The notes: a model not told the origin generated them from the letters alone. Shown: positions 27,350-40,200, counted from the stretch's first letter. The stretch is 64,000 nucleotides of DNA from Anarhynchus alexandrinus (GCA_008711295.1 VUYV01000019.1:6575882-6639881), one strand, 5' to 3'. Made by a program: numbers and translations.

Positions 27350-27780
27350 ATACGATTTATCATGTCTGGTTGATTAAACCTATGAATTTGTGCACTCAAT
27401 TAACACTTAATGTTACATACGCTTCCAATTTATACACAAAATTATAATGAAGAAGCAAAATTCTCTTCTTCCATGAATTAACATTCAGTTGTATGTAACA
27501 GTAATTGCAGCTGTTCAATTAAGCAAACAGGACAAACAAACACACATTTGAAAGGAATTGTGTGCAGTGATGCATTGATTATCAAACTGTGAAAACAGCA
27601 GAGCTTCCTGTTCAATGGACCACGGTGTTATATCAACCATTTCAAAATGATCTCAGCATGCCAATTAACAAACACAGGCCAGTCTCCACAGATAACACAA
27701 ACACGATTTATGTCCCAATTAGAATTCACCACCCCATAATCCTCTGGGACAGGGGACTTTTGTATTTCCTTTCCCACCTT
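27350..27780. other. Candidate conserved intronic block upstream of the 65-nt exon
   Basis: Non-repetitive stretch with motifs such as GCAGCTGTTCAATTAAGC, GCATTGATTATCAAACTGTG and CAGCATGCCAATTAAC, looking more constrained than nearby low-complexity sequence. No coding frame is convincing. Needs alignment to other birds or mammals. Confidence 0.22.
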
Positions 27781-27877
27781 CCCCCACCTTAACAAAGAGT
27801 TGAATAAGAAAGTATCACTTCCCTCAGCTTTGAATAAAATTCACTCTTTTGCTCACATGTTTGCTTTAATTGATTGA

Positions 27878-27919
27878 TTTTTTTTCTTTGGTTTTTTTTG
27901 TTTTTTGTTTTTTCTTTTC
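27878..27919. repeat. T/G-rich low-complexity tract
   Basis: Runs of T interrupted by single G or C. On the transcript strand this is A-rich. Confidence 0.8.
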
Positions 27920-28774
27920 GGAAGGCTGCATTCACACAAGATGTTACGCTGAACATGAAGAACAGGCTATGATGTGTCAACCTTTACTCTAACAGTACTA
28001 CATATTTACTACATGAACTTTTGTGGGGCGTCTATTTTGATTTTACAAATAAAAGTTCACTCTTTTCAGAAAAGCAATTAAACTACTTTTACAAGCTATT
28101 TCCCCTTCTACTGCTTGGCAGAATCGCTTTCATCCCTAACGTGTGTAAACCTTTGTAGGTTTGAAGATTTGCACCAGGTTGGTTTCGGGAATCAATTCTT
28201 CAGCTGATAACGCCACATCACCCTAAGAATAAACATATGTTTTACATATACTGACAGCTCATTAGAAACTCCAGGCTTTGAATTGTCAACTGACTTGAAG
28301 AACATTCTTTCTGATTTTTTTCAAGTGCTCACGCAGAGAATAATACATTTGCCTCCCCGCTCCTGGTCAGCTCCCTGCCAGCAGCAATTGTGTCACACAA
28401 CCCCTGGGACAACACAGGGGGTCTCAAAGTACTCTATACGCTCGCTCTTTGGCAGCAAGCTGCTTCTCTCTGCTAGCACAGAACACTGAGAGGAAATACT
28501 TTCTCATTTCAGATCATTTGATTTTTATAAACCAATAGAAGGCTATTACTGTCAAAAATGTATCCTAGGCACATATTGCTTGCAGGTATGCGCGTACAGG
28601 CAGTCAGATGTCAAATAATGTCACCGAGTGCAAACTGAGCCAGTAAACAGCGAGGCTGAGGGATGATAATGCAAGCTGCACACTTGGTCTGGCTTCTGCC
28701 ACAAGCAGAAAGGTGAGACATTATACAAATTTATCCGTTCTCCGCTCCTGGTTTTGAGCGCTAAATATAGCAGC

Positions 28775-28812
28775 TCTTTTTTTTCCTTTTTTTTTTCTTT
28801 TCTTTTTTTCCC
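28775..28812. repeat. Poly-T/pyrimidine tract
   Basis: About 38 nt of almost pure T with occasional C, beside a moderately GC-rich stretch (28300-28770). Confidence 0.85.
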
Positions 28813-30472
28813 TGAGTGCTGAGTGGGAGTAGAAATGGTAAAAGTATAAAGAAGATATTAAACTTGTTTTCATGATCCAGTCCTGAAAACATGTGGTAGA
28901 CTGCCCGCCATTCTGTAGTATGGCATGAGTCTGTTCACCACATGTATGACTCCTTTGCTTGTCCTGTAGTCCGTTTCTAAAACCCCGTATTTAAATGTGA
29001 GAGCCACTTCATTTCAATCCAACTACGCACATAATGACTCCCACCGTGGGATAGAATTAAGAATGGGCCACCATGAGAAGTATCAATGTTTCACTGTTCT
29101 TAATCAGACAAAAACAAGACAGGTTGTTCTCATACCGGCTGGTCTTAAATCTGCGGCTGGTTGGCTCTGTGAGGATTGTTTTTCTTTCCTTTATTTAACT
29201 ATCACTAAAAGTCGGTCAGTCTGTGAAGACAGACCCTTTCTTGCTGCCTTAATACAACAGCGACATTCCTTTTATGCTTACATTTTGATTTGCTTTCATC
29301 AATGAATTGCTGCTGAAAAATGAAGCTCAACTCTGAACTTTATTAAGATGCTTTGGGTTCAACAATCAGTATGACATTTGTGAGCATCCCGGAAAGATTG
29401 AGCCTAAAGCGATAAAAATAAAAAGAGGTCAAAGTTACTGAATTTGCCTGAATTCTTTGGAGAACTAAAATACAGGATGCATTTGGTTATCAGAAAAATC
29501 CTAATTCCCTACCAGCCCATGTCATGATTTCTTATTTTTAATATAAGCTATCATATAATTACACATAAAAACATCCTTAAGCAAATTATTTTTATGGGGT
29601 TTGTGTTCTGAAGGTTTGGTGTGGTACTGTTTTCTTACTGTTTTACTGCAATTACTTCAGATGATTTATCATTGCAGCAACAAAAGACTTGAAGGTACAC
29701 TTTATATTGGGAATCAGAATGGGAATCTGATTCAAACCCCTGAAGTCTAAACTTCTGAGACAAGTTCTACGTTACAATTTTCCTCTAATTTTGAACTTGG
29801 CTGATATCTTAGATGAAGAATACACAAATAATATTCACTACATATACATCTCTTCAGTAATATATTAAATACTTATCTTCATCCATTACAATATAGTGCA
29901 AAATAAAATATTTAGAACAAAATAATGTAATAGTTAAATAATAATAGATAACAATTTTCAGTTCCTATGTTTTGGAAATGTTTTAGGAATGCTTTTTTCC
30001 CCCTCACTCTGTACATTCAAACTGAAAGTACCTGACTGTTATGCTGTAAATTATTATTTTGAAAATTCAGCTGAAATAATAAATTCAGCCAAAATAATGA
30101 AAAATGTCTACTGCCTTATCTGTGCTTCCATATTTGCTACTTCCAGAACAATGATAACACAATGCTACAGCAGCTTACATTGTCTTAAGAAATTAAGTAT
30201 AGAGTCAATACACTCGCAGTCCAAATCCAGAGATATATCTCACTGGCATAAAATACTGAACAGGATACACAACAGTGACTATTGTATTTCATGGGATATG
30301 AAGAATATCTGTGATTTTGTGATAGAATATGGAAAATAAAATGCAACTGGTAGACTATTCTTATCATTTATACACAGAGAATCTGTTTTCTCACATAATT
30401 ACTTATTAGTATAATTTTACAAGAGTCTACATTCAGCATAATGAGTTTTTTCCATCAGACAGTATGTCATAC

Positions 30473-30515
30473 CTGTGGTAACTTATTGCCATACACAGGC
30501 TCTTGCAATACTGCT
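30473..30515 (-). CDS. RBFOX1: RBFOX1 muscle-type alternative exon M43 (AVLQEPVYGNKLPQ)
   Basis: Forty-three-nucleotide alternative exon. On the minus strand a TTTCTTTATAG acceptor is followed by A|GCA GTA TTG CAA GAG..., encoding AVLQEPVYGNKLPQ, and a CAG|GTATGA donor. The QEPVYGNKL core and exact 43-nt length match the muscle exon M43 of RBFOX1/RBFOX2. The mammalian form as I remember it reads VVYQEPVYGNKLLQ, so the ends have diverged. The first A completes Gly from the 133-nt exon and the last codon is complete, so it can replace B40 without changing frame downstream. A competing AG five bases into the exon would give a 38-nt version that shifts frame. A CTGAC branch-point match lies in the upstream intron. 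No GCATG motif was noticed within a few hundred bases, unlike B40. Muscle use is inferred from homology. Confidence 0.93.
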
Positions 30516-33392
30516 CTATAAAGAAACAGAAATGTAATGATTTGAATGAGTCAGGAAAGAAGGATGGAAAGAAAGATGTAAGGAAGGAATTTAGACAAAT
30601 TCCCCAAAGCCACTTATTACAATTTTCCTTTCAATGTTTTATACATCTCTGTGGCTCAGGCAAATTGAAAAAGAGCAGCAGGATCCATCAAAGATCAGTA
30701 GCCCATTGTTATAGACAAATCTTAATCTTTAGTTTTAGAAAGAAATCACAGAATTTTCAGATAAGATATGATTAAATGGAAATGAACAGAAAATTAAATG
30801 CATCTGAATTTTTAAATAAAGTCTGTATATCTGTAGTAAGAATTTCCAAAAAAATGAGTTATACAAATGCACATCTATAGATCACAAAACCATATATACA
30901 TGTGTGCACCTCCTCCTGAAATACCTAAGTTACGTTTTTGTCTTGATCTCAGATGTACTGACAGTGACTATTGTATATACAGAGAAACTAAGTGACTCTA
31001 AATTATCAGTATTTTTTTGTTATTTTCCCTATTAATAACATAATTCATATTCTATGTAAATGTTGAGAATTATTTTTCCTCAATTTTTACTTCCTATGCT
31101 TCCTTTCACTCCAGGATCTCAAAGTATTCTGTGAACATAAATCAATCAAGGCTCAAAACCTTTTCTAGTGTTGTGAATTATACCTACCTTATCAGCTACA
31201 AATAGAGGAATGGGATTAAAAATGCATGAATTATACCCAGCCCTGCAGAATATAGGAAGTAGAAGTAGTCATTTACTCTTCCTCCACTTATATGAGGTTT
31301 AAACAGTATTTGTGCTGCTCACGGAGTAAAACTTTGACTAGGAGAATTAAAAATAAAATATCCAACACCTCTTCGTGCTGGCTCAGCTTCTGGAACAGGC
31401 CTATGTAAAAGGTTCATGTTATTTCTACATTGTGTTCTCAGAGGTAGCTGTTGCCTCAGAGAAGCTCTTGGTAATATATCCAAACTGACACCACCTGTAT
31501 TAATTCCAACAAAACAATCACAAGGACTGATCTAGCATTTTTTGAATTTATATCACAAATAAAGATCAGAGAGGTGAAAAGACATTTCATCACTACATCT
31601 CAAAACTTTTAAAAAGGTATCGTGGAGTGTTCCAGCACATAGACCACTAGGAGGAACAACCCACTGCTCCTTGGGGATTCGTTTGCCCTTGCAAAAGTAA
31701 TTTCTCCACTTCTCATTCCATTTCTGTGAATCGCAGGAAATGGCACATCCTCCCATTTACAAAACACAAAAATCTTTGGTACTTAAAGACTTCAGTGCTA
31801 ATTGCACGTCCTTGCTTTTCACATTAGAACAGGGCCTTTCAGGGTATCTGATTGCATCAATGGACTTCTATCTATTATCAAGGGAATGTTGCTTAGATAA
31901 TTATATCTGCTTTTTCCTTGGGAAGTAAATACATGCTCCATCCTCAATACCATCCTACCTTTGAGCTAAAGGTAATGGCGGTAGCTATTGATAATCTTGT
32001 TCCATACCCCTGATCACAAAAGCATTCTTATTCTTGATTGGTAGCTTGAAAAAAAATATCTTAAACCTATGTACTTATATGTTGTTGTGGACTCTCACCA
32101 GTTGCAGTATCACAGGTCCAGAATCCTGAGAACGGGTCAGAAAGTCTTGCTGTGAACAATAAGATTGACCAATGTACATGGTTAAACCGTATTCCCAAGG
32201 GCCTTCTGAACCTGATGATGGCAGAGTTTGGAAGTTTCTCATATTTCTTAGCCTTCCCACATTTTAGGTGTGAATTGAAGACTGACATGTTCTGAAAACA
32301 TTGTTTATGACGATGGTAAAAAGTAACAGATTTAAGATAAAGCAGAGCAATAGCGAGGAGCTATTATTCTAACTGCATACCTCTGTGTCTGTTGCTATTT
32401 TTGCTTCATTTTGTGGAGTGTATTTTCTTATTTTCACAGGTGTCAATCTTCATCTAGGAACTTCTATATTTGCTGGCAGGCAACCTTAATTCTCTTTTAA
32501 TGACTTTTTCTCTTAGTGAATCAATACTTAATTTTAAAAGGTCTTCCTTACTTCCTAATCATCTACTTTATTTTTCCTACTCAAAGGCACATTTAAAAAG
32601 GAATTCAATAGCTCAGCTATTTCAGAAGCATTATTACATTCCATCTAGAATTATATGAAATATAGAATATATTACATTACATCTGGATTCATGGCTGTTG
32701 ATTTTTCATTTTAAACTGTACTTTCCACCTATTTTTATATTCCTATTCTCTTCTATTCCTCTGATTAGTATTAAGCAACTCTGGCTATTTGCTGTTCTTG
32801 GTTCACCCTGCAGTTTTCACCCAACCAGTACCTTTCTGTGTCTTCCCTCCTTCCCTTCCACAAAATCTAGCCATCAAAGCTACATTCATAGCTAGTTATG
32901 GAAAGATTAGCATGGTACATATTACTGTTGATACTCTTTGTATCTCTATCATATCAGAATGAAGCCCACTCTGATATACTTGTTAATGCATATTTCTGGT
33001 CTGGCTTTTCAGTACTGAGTTTCTTTGGGTTTGCTTTATGTGGTATTTTTAAGGTTCCTTTCTCTCCACTCTACTATTAAAACCTCTATTGCCTAATGTT
33101 TTTTTTTCTCCTCTTTTTTCCCAGAGCATTTGTTCTTTCACAAAGCTTCAGCTCTGCACTTAAAACGAAAAGCTGAGTAGAACTATGTCATAATCAATTG
33201 GGATTTAATAAATAACTTCGTCCACCGCAAACTAATACACTAAGAACTAATGCGCTGTGAATTGTAAGGTTTCTTTTGATTTATGCCAGTTCTCTCTATC
33301 TCTCCCTCCGTCCCCTGCAAAATGTTTTCTATGCAAGAAAGAACAAACGTGAAGAAAAATGAATAATAAAATAAGAAGCTTTGTACATGATT

Positions 33393-33407
33393 AAAAAAAA
33401 AAAAAAA
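33393..33407. repeat. Poly-A run
   Basis: Fifteen consecutive A bases on plus. No SINE or processed copy was recognised upstream of it. Confidence 0.9.
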
Positions 33408-35310
33408 TCAAAGTTCCAGAAGAGTGTTTTAATTCTGTCATCTGCTGTAAAGGTAAACATTCTGCTGCATTAAGAGAACTAAGAAATACAATCAGAAATA
33501 CAAGGCTGCAACCGAGTAAAAACCAATGCACCAGTATAGTTATTCCACTTTCTACTGCACGTGACTATTCCAAACAACAAAACTAAGGCTATACTAGAAA
33601 TCAGTAATTTCTTTGGTATCTTCCCCATTGAATTCAGTTCCCAGTTGGGAACAAAATGTTCAAGTCTGTGAGAGGGTGTAAGGCCACCTAAAAATAATAT
33701 TGTCAATCACCAAAGGAGATATTCCTGTTTTTCAGCAGCAGTGGGTTCCAAAATTATGAACTGTTACATTAACATTTAGTTCCCACCTCTACTATCACAT
33801 TAAGCAATCCTGAGAAAGGTATCTTGTAGCCTTTCAGATTTTTGGGTTGGTAAACTGAGCAAAATGGATGTCATGTTCTTTTGACAGTTTGAAGAAATAT
33901 GAAAACTGGAAACCACACTGTACATCTATCCTATATAGCTCAAAAATTCAGCAGCAATGTGTTTAGGTGAGATTAGAGCAGCATACTACAGTTGAGTAAG
34001 CCTTTGGGTGATTCTCATGTGTTGTAAACAATATGTTACTGATAACATCCCTAAGTACATAAGTACACAGGGAGAGAATTTTAACCCATGCTAATTTATT
34101 TTAAATATATTTTTAATCTACACAAATTAATTTTCAGATAAGTATCAGCTTCTTTCTACCTCCATCAAAAAACAAAACCTACTTCATCCATAAATACAAA
34201 TTGTTTCCTTCTTTATATAAAACTTATTTAAAAAAAAAAATCTGTTCCCTTGGACATAGTTCTAAAAGATTGCTGATAACGAATACAAGGAATGTTTTCC
34301 AGCACTACCTATTGAATTTTTAATATTCATACCAATTTCAACTCATCCATCTCTCTGTATCTCAAAAGAGACAGTACAACAGAAGTACAAGTAGGTTAGA
34401 GAAAGTTGTCTAGTGAAATAGAGAAGATACCTGTAAATTAAGACCAGATTGCTTTATCAAAATGTGAAAGATTACTGGAATATCACTATAATATTTTACA
34501 TCTACACATAGGGTATAAGAATTAACTATTTCAGAAGAGTGAAATTCAGCCTCAACCACCCAAAACTTCTTGCATATTTAGATGTAAGTAGCCTCTTTGT
34601 ATACATTCAAGGTAAAAACTTCAGTATTGGTAAGAAACTTAAAAAAAATATTATTTGAAAGGAAATTGGTGACCAATGAGGTGAAGTAGGTAATGATGGA
34701 TCCAGGGCCATAAATTCTTACTAACAAATATAACCACTTCTTATATCATAAGCAGTCTCTGCCCATTTCATTTAAATTGAAATAAGTGAATTTTAAAAGA
34801 GCAGATAGAAGTCTACTCAGATTACAGAAAATAGATAGCCATATCTTAAACTTACAATGTAATGAAGCTCTACTATCACCGTGGCGCTTATGTGTACCCA
34901 ATGTTGCCTGAATTTGGGAAATCTGTATCTCTCCACAAAGTATTTTCATACTTCTGGTATTAATAATACTAAGCTTGTCTTGATTTTTTTCAAAACAAGC
35001 TTTTGGGGATTGCAGAAGAATGTTCTTGCTTTCTTTTGATTTTTTCTTTGAACTTCAATTTTGAAGGGAGACACCCCTCCACATATGCACAGACATTTTT
35101 CACATCTTTTTGCATTCATTCAGCATTTGATTGAAGAGTTAATTCAGCTCCACTGAACAATGATAGATGTAATGAACAGAAAGGTCTTCCAATGTGAGAG
35201 ATATTCTTCTCAATTCTTTCTGACAGGCAAGGGATGGTAAATAGACAAAACAGAGTCAAGCTAGGCAGCAAACTTGTAAAAAGAATGACTCTGGTAATGT
35301 ACAAGGACAG

Positions 35311-35316
35311 CATGCA
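35311..35316 (-). promoter_or_regulatory. TGCATG motif 18 nt downstream of exon B40
   Basis: Plus CATGCA, i.e. UGCAUG in the transcript, at intron +18 to +23 after B40. This is a typical position for RBFOX-enhanced exon inclusion. Motif seen directly; function inferred. Confidence 0.6.
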
Positions 35317-35333
35317 CATCAATGAATACTTAC

Positions 35334-35373
35334 ATAAATGTCTGCACCATAAAATCCATCCTGGTATACAACA
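35334..35373 (-). CDS. RBFOX1: RBFOX1 brain-type alternative exon B40 (VVYQDGFYGADIY)
   Basis: Forty-nucleotide alternative exon. Minus-strand sequence reads CCTTGCAG acceptor, then T|GTT GTA TAC CAG GAT..., encoding VVYQDGFYGADIY, then a strong GTAAGT donor. The first T completes the Gly codon begun by the 133-nt exon, and the exon ends on a codon boundary so that the next exon starts GGT GGT TAT. This peptide and length match the neural exon described for RBFOX1 as B40 (established knowledge). A good branch-point match (CACTAAT, plus 35408-35414) lies about 36 nt upstream. TGCATG motifs flank the exon: at intron +18 to +23 downstream (plus 35311-35316) and about 50 nt upstream (plus 35423-35428). 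Tissue specificity is inferred from homology, not seen in the sequence. Confidence 0.96.
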
Positions 35374-35422
35374 CTGCAAGGATGCACACACAAAGAAAAA
35401 CATCCATATTAGTGCATTTCCA

Positions 35423-35428
35423 CATGCA
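35423..35428 (-). promoter_or_regulatory. TGCATG motif upstream of exon B40
   Basis: UGCAUG in the transcript at 50 to 55 nt before B40, just upstream of the likely branch point. RBFOX sites upstream of an exon are usually repressive, so this site and the downstream one could act in opposite directions. Motif seen; function inferred. Confidence 0.5.
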
Positions 35429-35696
35429 AATGCCACCAACCCCTGCACAGCGGAGGTTAGTCTTGTCACAAGAACAGAGGGAGGGGGGAAGGAAGGCACT
35501 CTTCACATTGGTTAAGGAGGTTGGTAGCAATGATCAGAAGTGAAACTGTACTGAATCCAACATCTTATAAAGTATGCCAAATGCTTAGTCAAAAACAGGC
35601 AAAGCATGGCAAGATTGGAAAATACTTTTGATAAGGTTTGGGGAGTTTTTTTCTTCTTTTTTTAAGAAACCACATATTGGCTGCATTTTTTCTATT

Positions 35697-35712
35697 AAAA
35701 AAAAAAAAAAAA
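35697..35712. repeat. Poly-A run
   Basis: Sixteen consecutive A bases about 320 nt upstream (in transcript order) of B40; on the transcript strand this is a U tract. Confidence 0.9.
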
Positions 35713-37138
35713 TCAGTGGGCCAATCCTACAATCAGTTTAAATACATTAACAAAATGCTATCTCTTGAACTACTACTTTCTTGTCCTGCAATTATGTCAA
35801 CCCTCTGAAACAAAGCAGTAGTTGCATTACTTAGATGGAAAACAAAACGCAGCATAAGTTTATACGGTGAGAGGAATGTGTGAAATAATTATCCTGGTGG
35901 TATTCTACCCATTGGGTCAAATCTCAATACCTCGATGTACGCAGAGATGAGAGTATTCATATGTACTGCATTGTTGGCTTGATACACTTTTCTGCTAGCG
36001 ACAACGGGTCTGTTAAGAATGTCAGGATGGTATTCTTATTAAAAAAAAAAAGAAAAAGTATTAACCTTCCTCACTTTATCATTTTACAGCGTTGGCTAAC
36101 ATGCCAATGGTTTTGAGCTCCCCTGCAGTTTTGGCTGGATACATTACTACTTCTTATCTGAAAAAATGTAGTGTTGGTACATCGCTGTTAACAATCTACC
36201 CAGAGACTGCTGCATTTCAGCTAAGATAAATCATGAGTGTAAATAGTTCAAATTTTAGATTCTAAACCCTTCAGGATAAATGACACAGTATGACAAAGAT
36301 GGTTTAAATGATTACACTAAATAAAACTGGAACTACACAACAGTGGCCTACCAATTACACACATTACGTAAGTCCTGCAGTTTTACATCCATTTGGCAGT
36401 CCTGCAACTTAAAATGGGTATTTCCAATATCAGAATGAACACAAGCTGTTTCGAGAGCTAAATATGAGAGCACACAATAGGGGTTTTGCAACAATATTTT
36501 CAGTTTAGAAATACTATTATCTGGGAATAATAGCTATTACGAAGTTGCTAGCCTAAGCTGTTTTACAATTCTAACAAGAATTTTCATGTCAGAAATATAA
36601 CTGATCTATTGAGGTCAATGACCAAAACCCACAGGGCTGAGCTGGCATGTGTCTAAGTCAGAATCACTTGAGAAGATCATAAATATGCATACATGCACAC
36701 AAACCACATTGATAAAACCACTCTGATGATAAAAGTTTGCTATGGAATAATAATGTGTGAAAACTCGGCTCCACTTAAATCAGAGTGTCTGCCATTTGCT
36801 TCAGCAAGGTCAGACCCTTACTCGTGTATTTTTCTATTTATTATGTCTGCAGAGCAAAATATGCCAAGCCTGGTCTACATCAGTAGCTTTCAGAGCGCTT
36901 GCTATTTACATTGTACTGTACCTTCGGTTTGGTTTTGAGATTCTGATTATTCTAAAACATTACATGTTTTTCCCATACCTGTTTGCATGTAAGAAATAAA
37001 CCACTCCACATGACGGTGAGGTAGAAGTACACAATAGTGAACAACAGGGAAGGAGTTTTAGGAGATGATATACAAACGCTACAAAGTTTACTGAAGTGGA
37101 GACCCCACAGCCCTCAGTTCCTCACGCCCCTGTGCCGC

Positions 37139-37220
37139 TCATGCTGGGGGGGGGTGGAGGAGTTGGGAATGAAGGAGTGAAGTTGAGCCTAGGAAGAAGG
37201 GGCAGGGAGGGGGGGAAGGT
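37139..37220 (+). repeat. G/purine-rich tract with G-quadruplex potential
   Basis: Contains G8 (GCTGGGGGGGGTGG) and then GGGGCAGGGAGGGGGGGAAGG at about 37199-37219, in which four G-triplets with short loops can be drawn. The G-rich strand is opposite to the RBFOX1 transcript, so a quadruplex would form in template DNA rather than in the pre-mRNA. Confidence 0.75.
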
Positions 37221-40200
37221 GTTTTAGGTTCCGTCTTTGTTTCTAACCATCCAACTGCATTTTAATAGGCAATAGATTAAATTAATTTTCAAGTCAAGTC
37301 TGTTTTGCCCGTGATGGCAATTGGTAAGCAATCTCCCTGTCTTTATCTCAACCCAAGAGCTTTTCCATCTTACTTTCTCCCCCTATACTCTTAAGGAGGG
37401 GAATGAGAGCGCAGGTGGGTGAGGGTCTGGCAGCCAGGCAAGGTCAACCCACCACAGTACATTAAAACATACTACTTTCTATTGTTACTAAACATTACTA
37501 TTCAGCAAACAATGTTTTTGAGAGAATGTGTGTCAGAAAGGGGACCTTTTTTCTTCCTTCTCTTGCTGATCTGTGGATAGACAGTGAAGATGTCACAAGA
37601 TGAATAGGGGCTGCTATATTTTGAATTCCCAGGTGCAGCTGGTTGCAATCTTGGACAGGTTACTTCATTCACCTGGGCCTTCCTTTTACATATAATGCTC
37701 AGTCGTGTACAGACAGAAACTTATTTTTATTTCTAAATATGCAACTGCTTGATAATTATGATACCGAAGGGAGTACCCAGCACTCAAATGAGACATGAAT
37801 GCATGACTCTGTCATTAAACATCGTTAGTATTAAGAAGTGACAGAATCAGACAAATGACTATAACATTCCCAAGCAGGACATGCACTATGAAAAGATACC
37901 AGCTGATTTTATCTTATTTCCTCCATATGGTCTTGTAGTACGAAAGTGATGTTAAATATAAAACCTTCTGCTTCTTTTGAAGTTTGAAGAAAAGTAGTTC
38001 TTCACACTTTCATAGATTTTTCAGAGAATATTTTCTCTATCCACTGTCCTTGTCATTCGTTGACTCCTTCGAATGAATCTTACCAGTGGAGTCCAATGTA
38101 TTTTCTAACAGCGCCCTTCATGAGAAGGACAAAGTGTAAACCACCAAGAGCTACGTTTTGCTCTTGTGCTTTTCCTTCCTTCAGTATATAATTTTCCAAA
38201 GGGTAATTTGCTTGGCTTATCACCCCCTTCTCTCTCTCTGAAGCTGTAGGCAGAAAACAGATGATAAGTCTCAAGCATGGGAAGAGACTGAATGCATCAC
38301 ACAGGGACCAGTCTCACCACAGCTCCTTTTACACTTTATATTCAAAAAATTGTCTTGGCAGACAGATAAATCTTGACTTCCTTTTAAACCTACACAGGGT
38401 CTGGAAATAGCCACGTTACTGACATCTGAATTACTTCACCCAGGAATGGATGATATGTTAATGCACTACCTGGAGGCATTAAAATAACAACAACAAATTT
38501 GGGGGATTTATTCAGTTGTATTTTATGATCTTATTCTGCTAAGGAAAACTCAGAGAGGAGCAAAATCTTGATTTAATAAGAAAATGTGCATCTAAATAAC
38601 ATCACACATGGCAATCATTTCCTGAAATTATTTTTCTATAAATATGAAACTGTTTTCTCACCAACTATTATACATCTGCTTTGCATGGTTTTAGCTGCTT
38701 TATTTTAGTCTCTGTGTCTTATAATCACTTTCTGTAACTATATTAAGATAAACTCTTTACTAGTTTAGATTCCACCTTTATAATATCCTGGGAGGACTAC
38801 ATCTGTCTTCATTATCATTTTTCTATCCTCATCTTTCAAAAGGATTGGGTTGAACAATCTATCAATGACATAAGAAGACAGTTCTTGACTGCACAAACCT
38901 TAGTTCAGTAACTTCATAGCAGCTGAGTATATATGGCCCTCAGCCATACACACAATCTGCACAAGTTAACATAAATAACTTAAGGCAGATTAAGTGCATG
39001 GAGTGATTGATTCAGCGTAACAAACAGGCATTACAATCATGATTTCATTCATTGCAGTAGGAATCATGGTTATAGTTTGCTATTTCGCCTCCATCACAAC
39101 TAAGAGAAAGCACCTGAGAAACAAGTTTCCCGATTGCTGGTAGGGTTGCCTTCACTGTCCTACACGTTTTCCTGGTTTTGGTCTTGGAAATCACCTTTTA
39201 TATGAAACCTTTTATAGGAAGCCTTCATGAAACAAGTAATAGAAGAGATGTAACTACAACCTTATTCAAAACAAACCAAAGAAAAGACTGAGAACTAAAA
39301 TAACACCTTTCAACACTCTAATAACACAACTTTCACTGTTGTAAATATAGAACTGAAACTCTTGTATGAGGCTGCTTCAACTTTCAAGAATGTTCTCTGA
39401 TTCCAGGTTCTTGTCTTCCCAGTTTCAACATGTGCTACCATGAACAAGTTACATTATCTGATTTGTAAAATTAATTGAGGGCATTTCTGCAGAGAACTAA
39501 GCTGGAAGATATAAATCACTATGCGCTGGGAAAACACATTTTTTGTTCTAACAATTGCACATATATACAAAGCACAGAGTCCAAAGTAAGAGGACGTTTC
39601 CGTGAGCCCGAAGAAACGTATTGGAAAAAGCCATAATCACCGTAGTAGACGTGGTAGCTTATAATAATTATCCTTCCTTCTTAAACTCAGAATAAGGTGC
39701 TGGAAAATAAAGCTTTTGAATCAGTTAGAATGTAGCACTTCAAAACAATTATTTTCACAACAGGGAACAGTTTCTGAACAGTCTCTGTTACTTTTCCTCC
39801 ACCCTACCTAACTTCACAATTTTACTTAGGGTTGGTTTTTTTTTTTCTTATTCTTCTTTTCAAAGAGAAGAAAGCATATTGCTATCCCTCTTTTCCCAGG
39901 AAAGACACCGGAAGTGGAGATACGGACCGAAAGCTAATTTTCTGTTAGCTTCATCAGAACTGGAAGGAGTGCAGGGGAAATGTGAAGACAGAGTCATCAC
40001 ACGCTAAACTTGTGAAGAACTTGAGGCAAATGATGCTGGAATAGAAGCGCTTCTCATTAGTTTTACTAATACTGCTATCTGCTACTAACTAACATCTGCT
40101 ATGCTACCAGATATACAGAGACACTGGCTTTTCTTGACAGCAGTATAAAGATGGAACATCATACTCACTATTTCATGAATGATTTTCAAGAATGCTGAGG

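Larger units (their letters stand above)
26975..30472 (-). other. RBFOX1: RBFOX1 intron between M43 and the 65-nt exon
   Basis: About 3.5 kb. An AGCATGAC motif lies about 90 nt upstream of the 65-nt exon (plus 27063-27067). The 27350-27780 and 28300-28770 stretches are less simple in composition than their surroundings and may be conserved. Two T-rich tracts are present. No additional exon with supportable coding similarity was found. Confidence 0.8.
30516..35333 (-). other. RBFOX1: RBFOX1 intron between B40 and M43
   Basis: About 4.8 kb of AT-rich intron. This spacing is far larger than needed for two splice sites to be sterically incompatible, so exclusion of one exon by the other is likely to depend on regulators and frame-based decay instead. 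Contains a poly-A run at 33393 and no recognised mobile element. Confidence 0.8.

Noticed and set aside
28283..28770. Possible extra exon or promoter in a moderately GC-rich stretch
   Set aside because: No frame resembles RBFOX1 or another protein I know, and no paired acceptor/donor stood out; kept only as a possible conserved block.
35116..35499. 127-codon minus-strand open frame overlapping B40
   Set aside because: It runs through the B40 exon and both its splice sites in a different frame from VVYQDGFYGADIY; no family resemblance, so it is a shadow.
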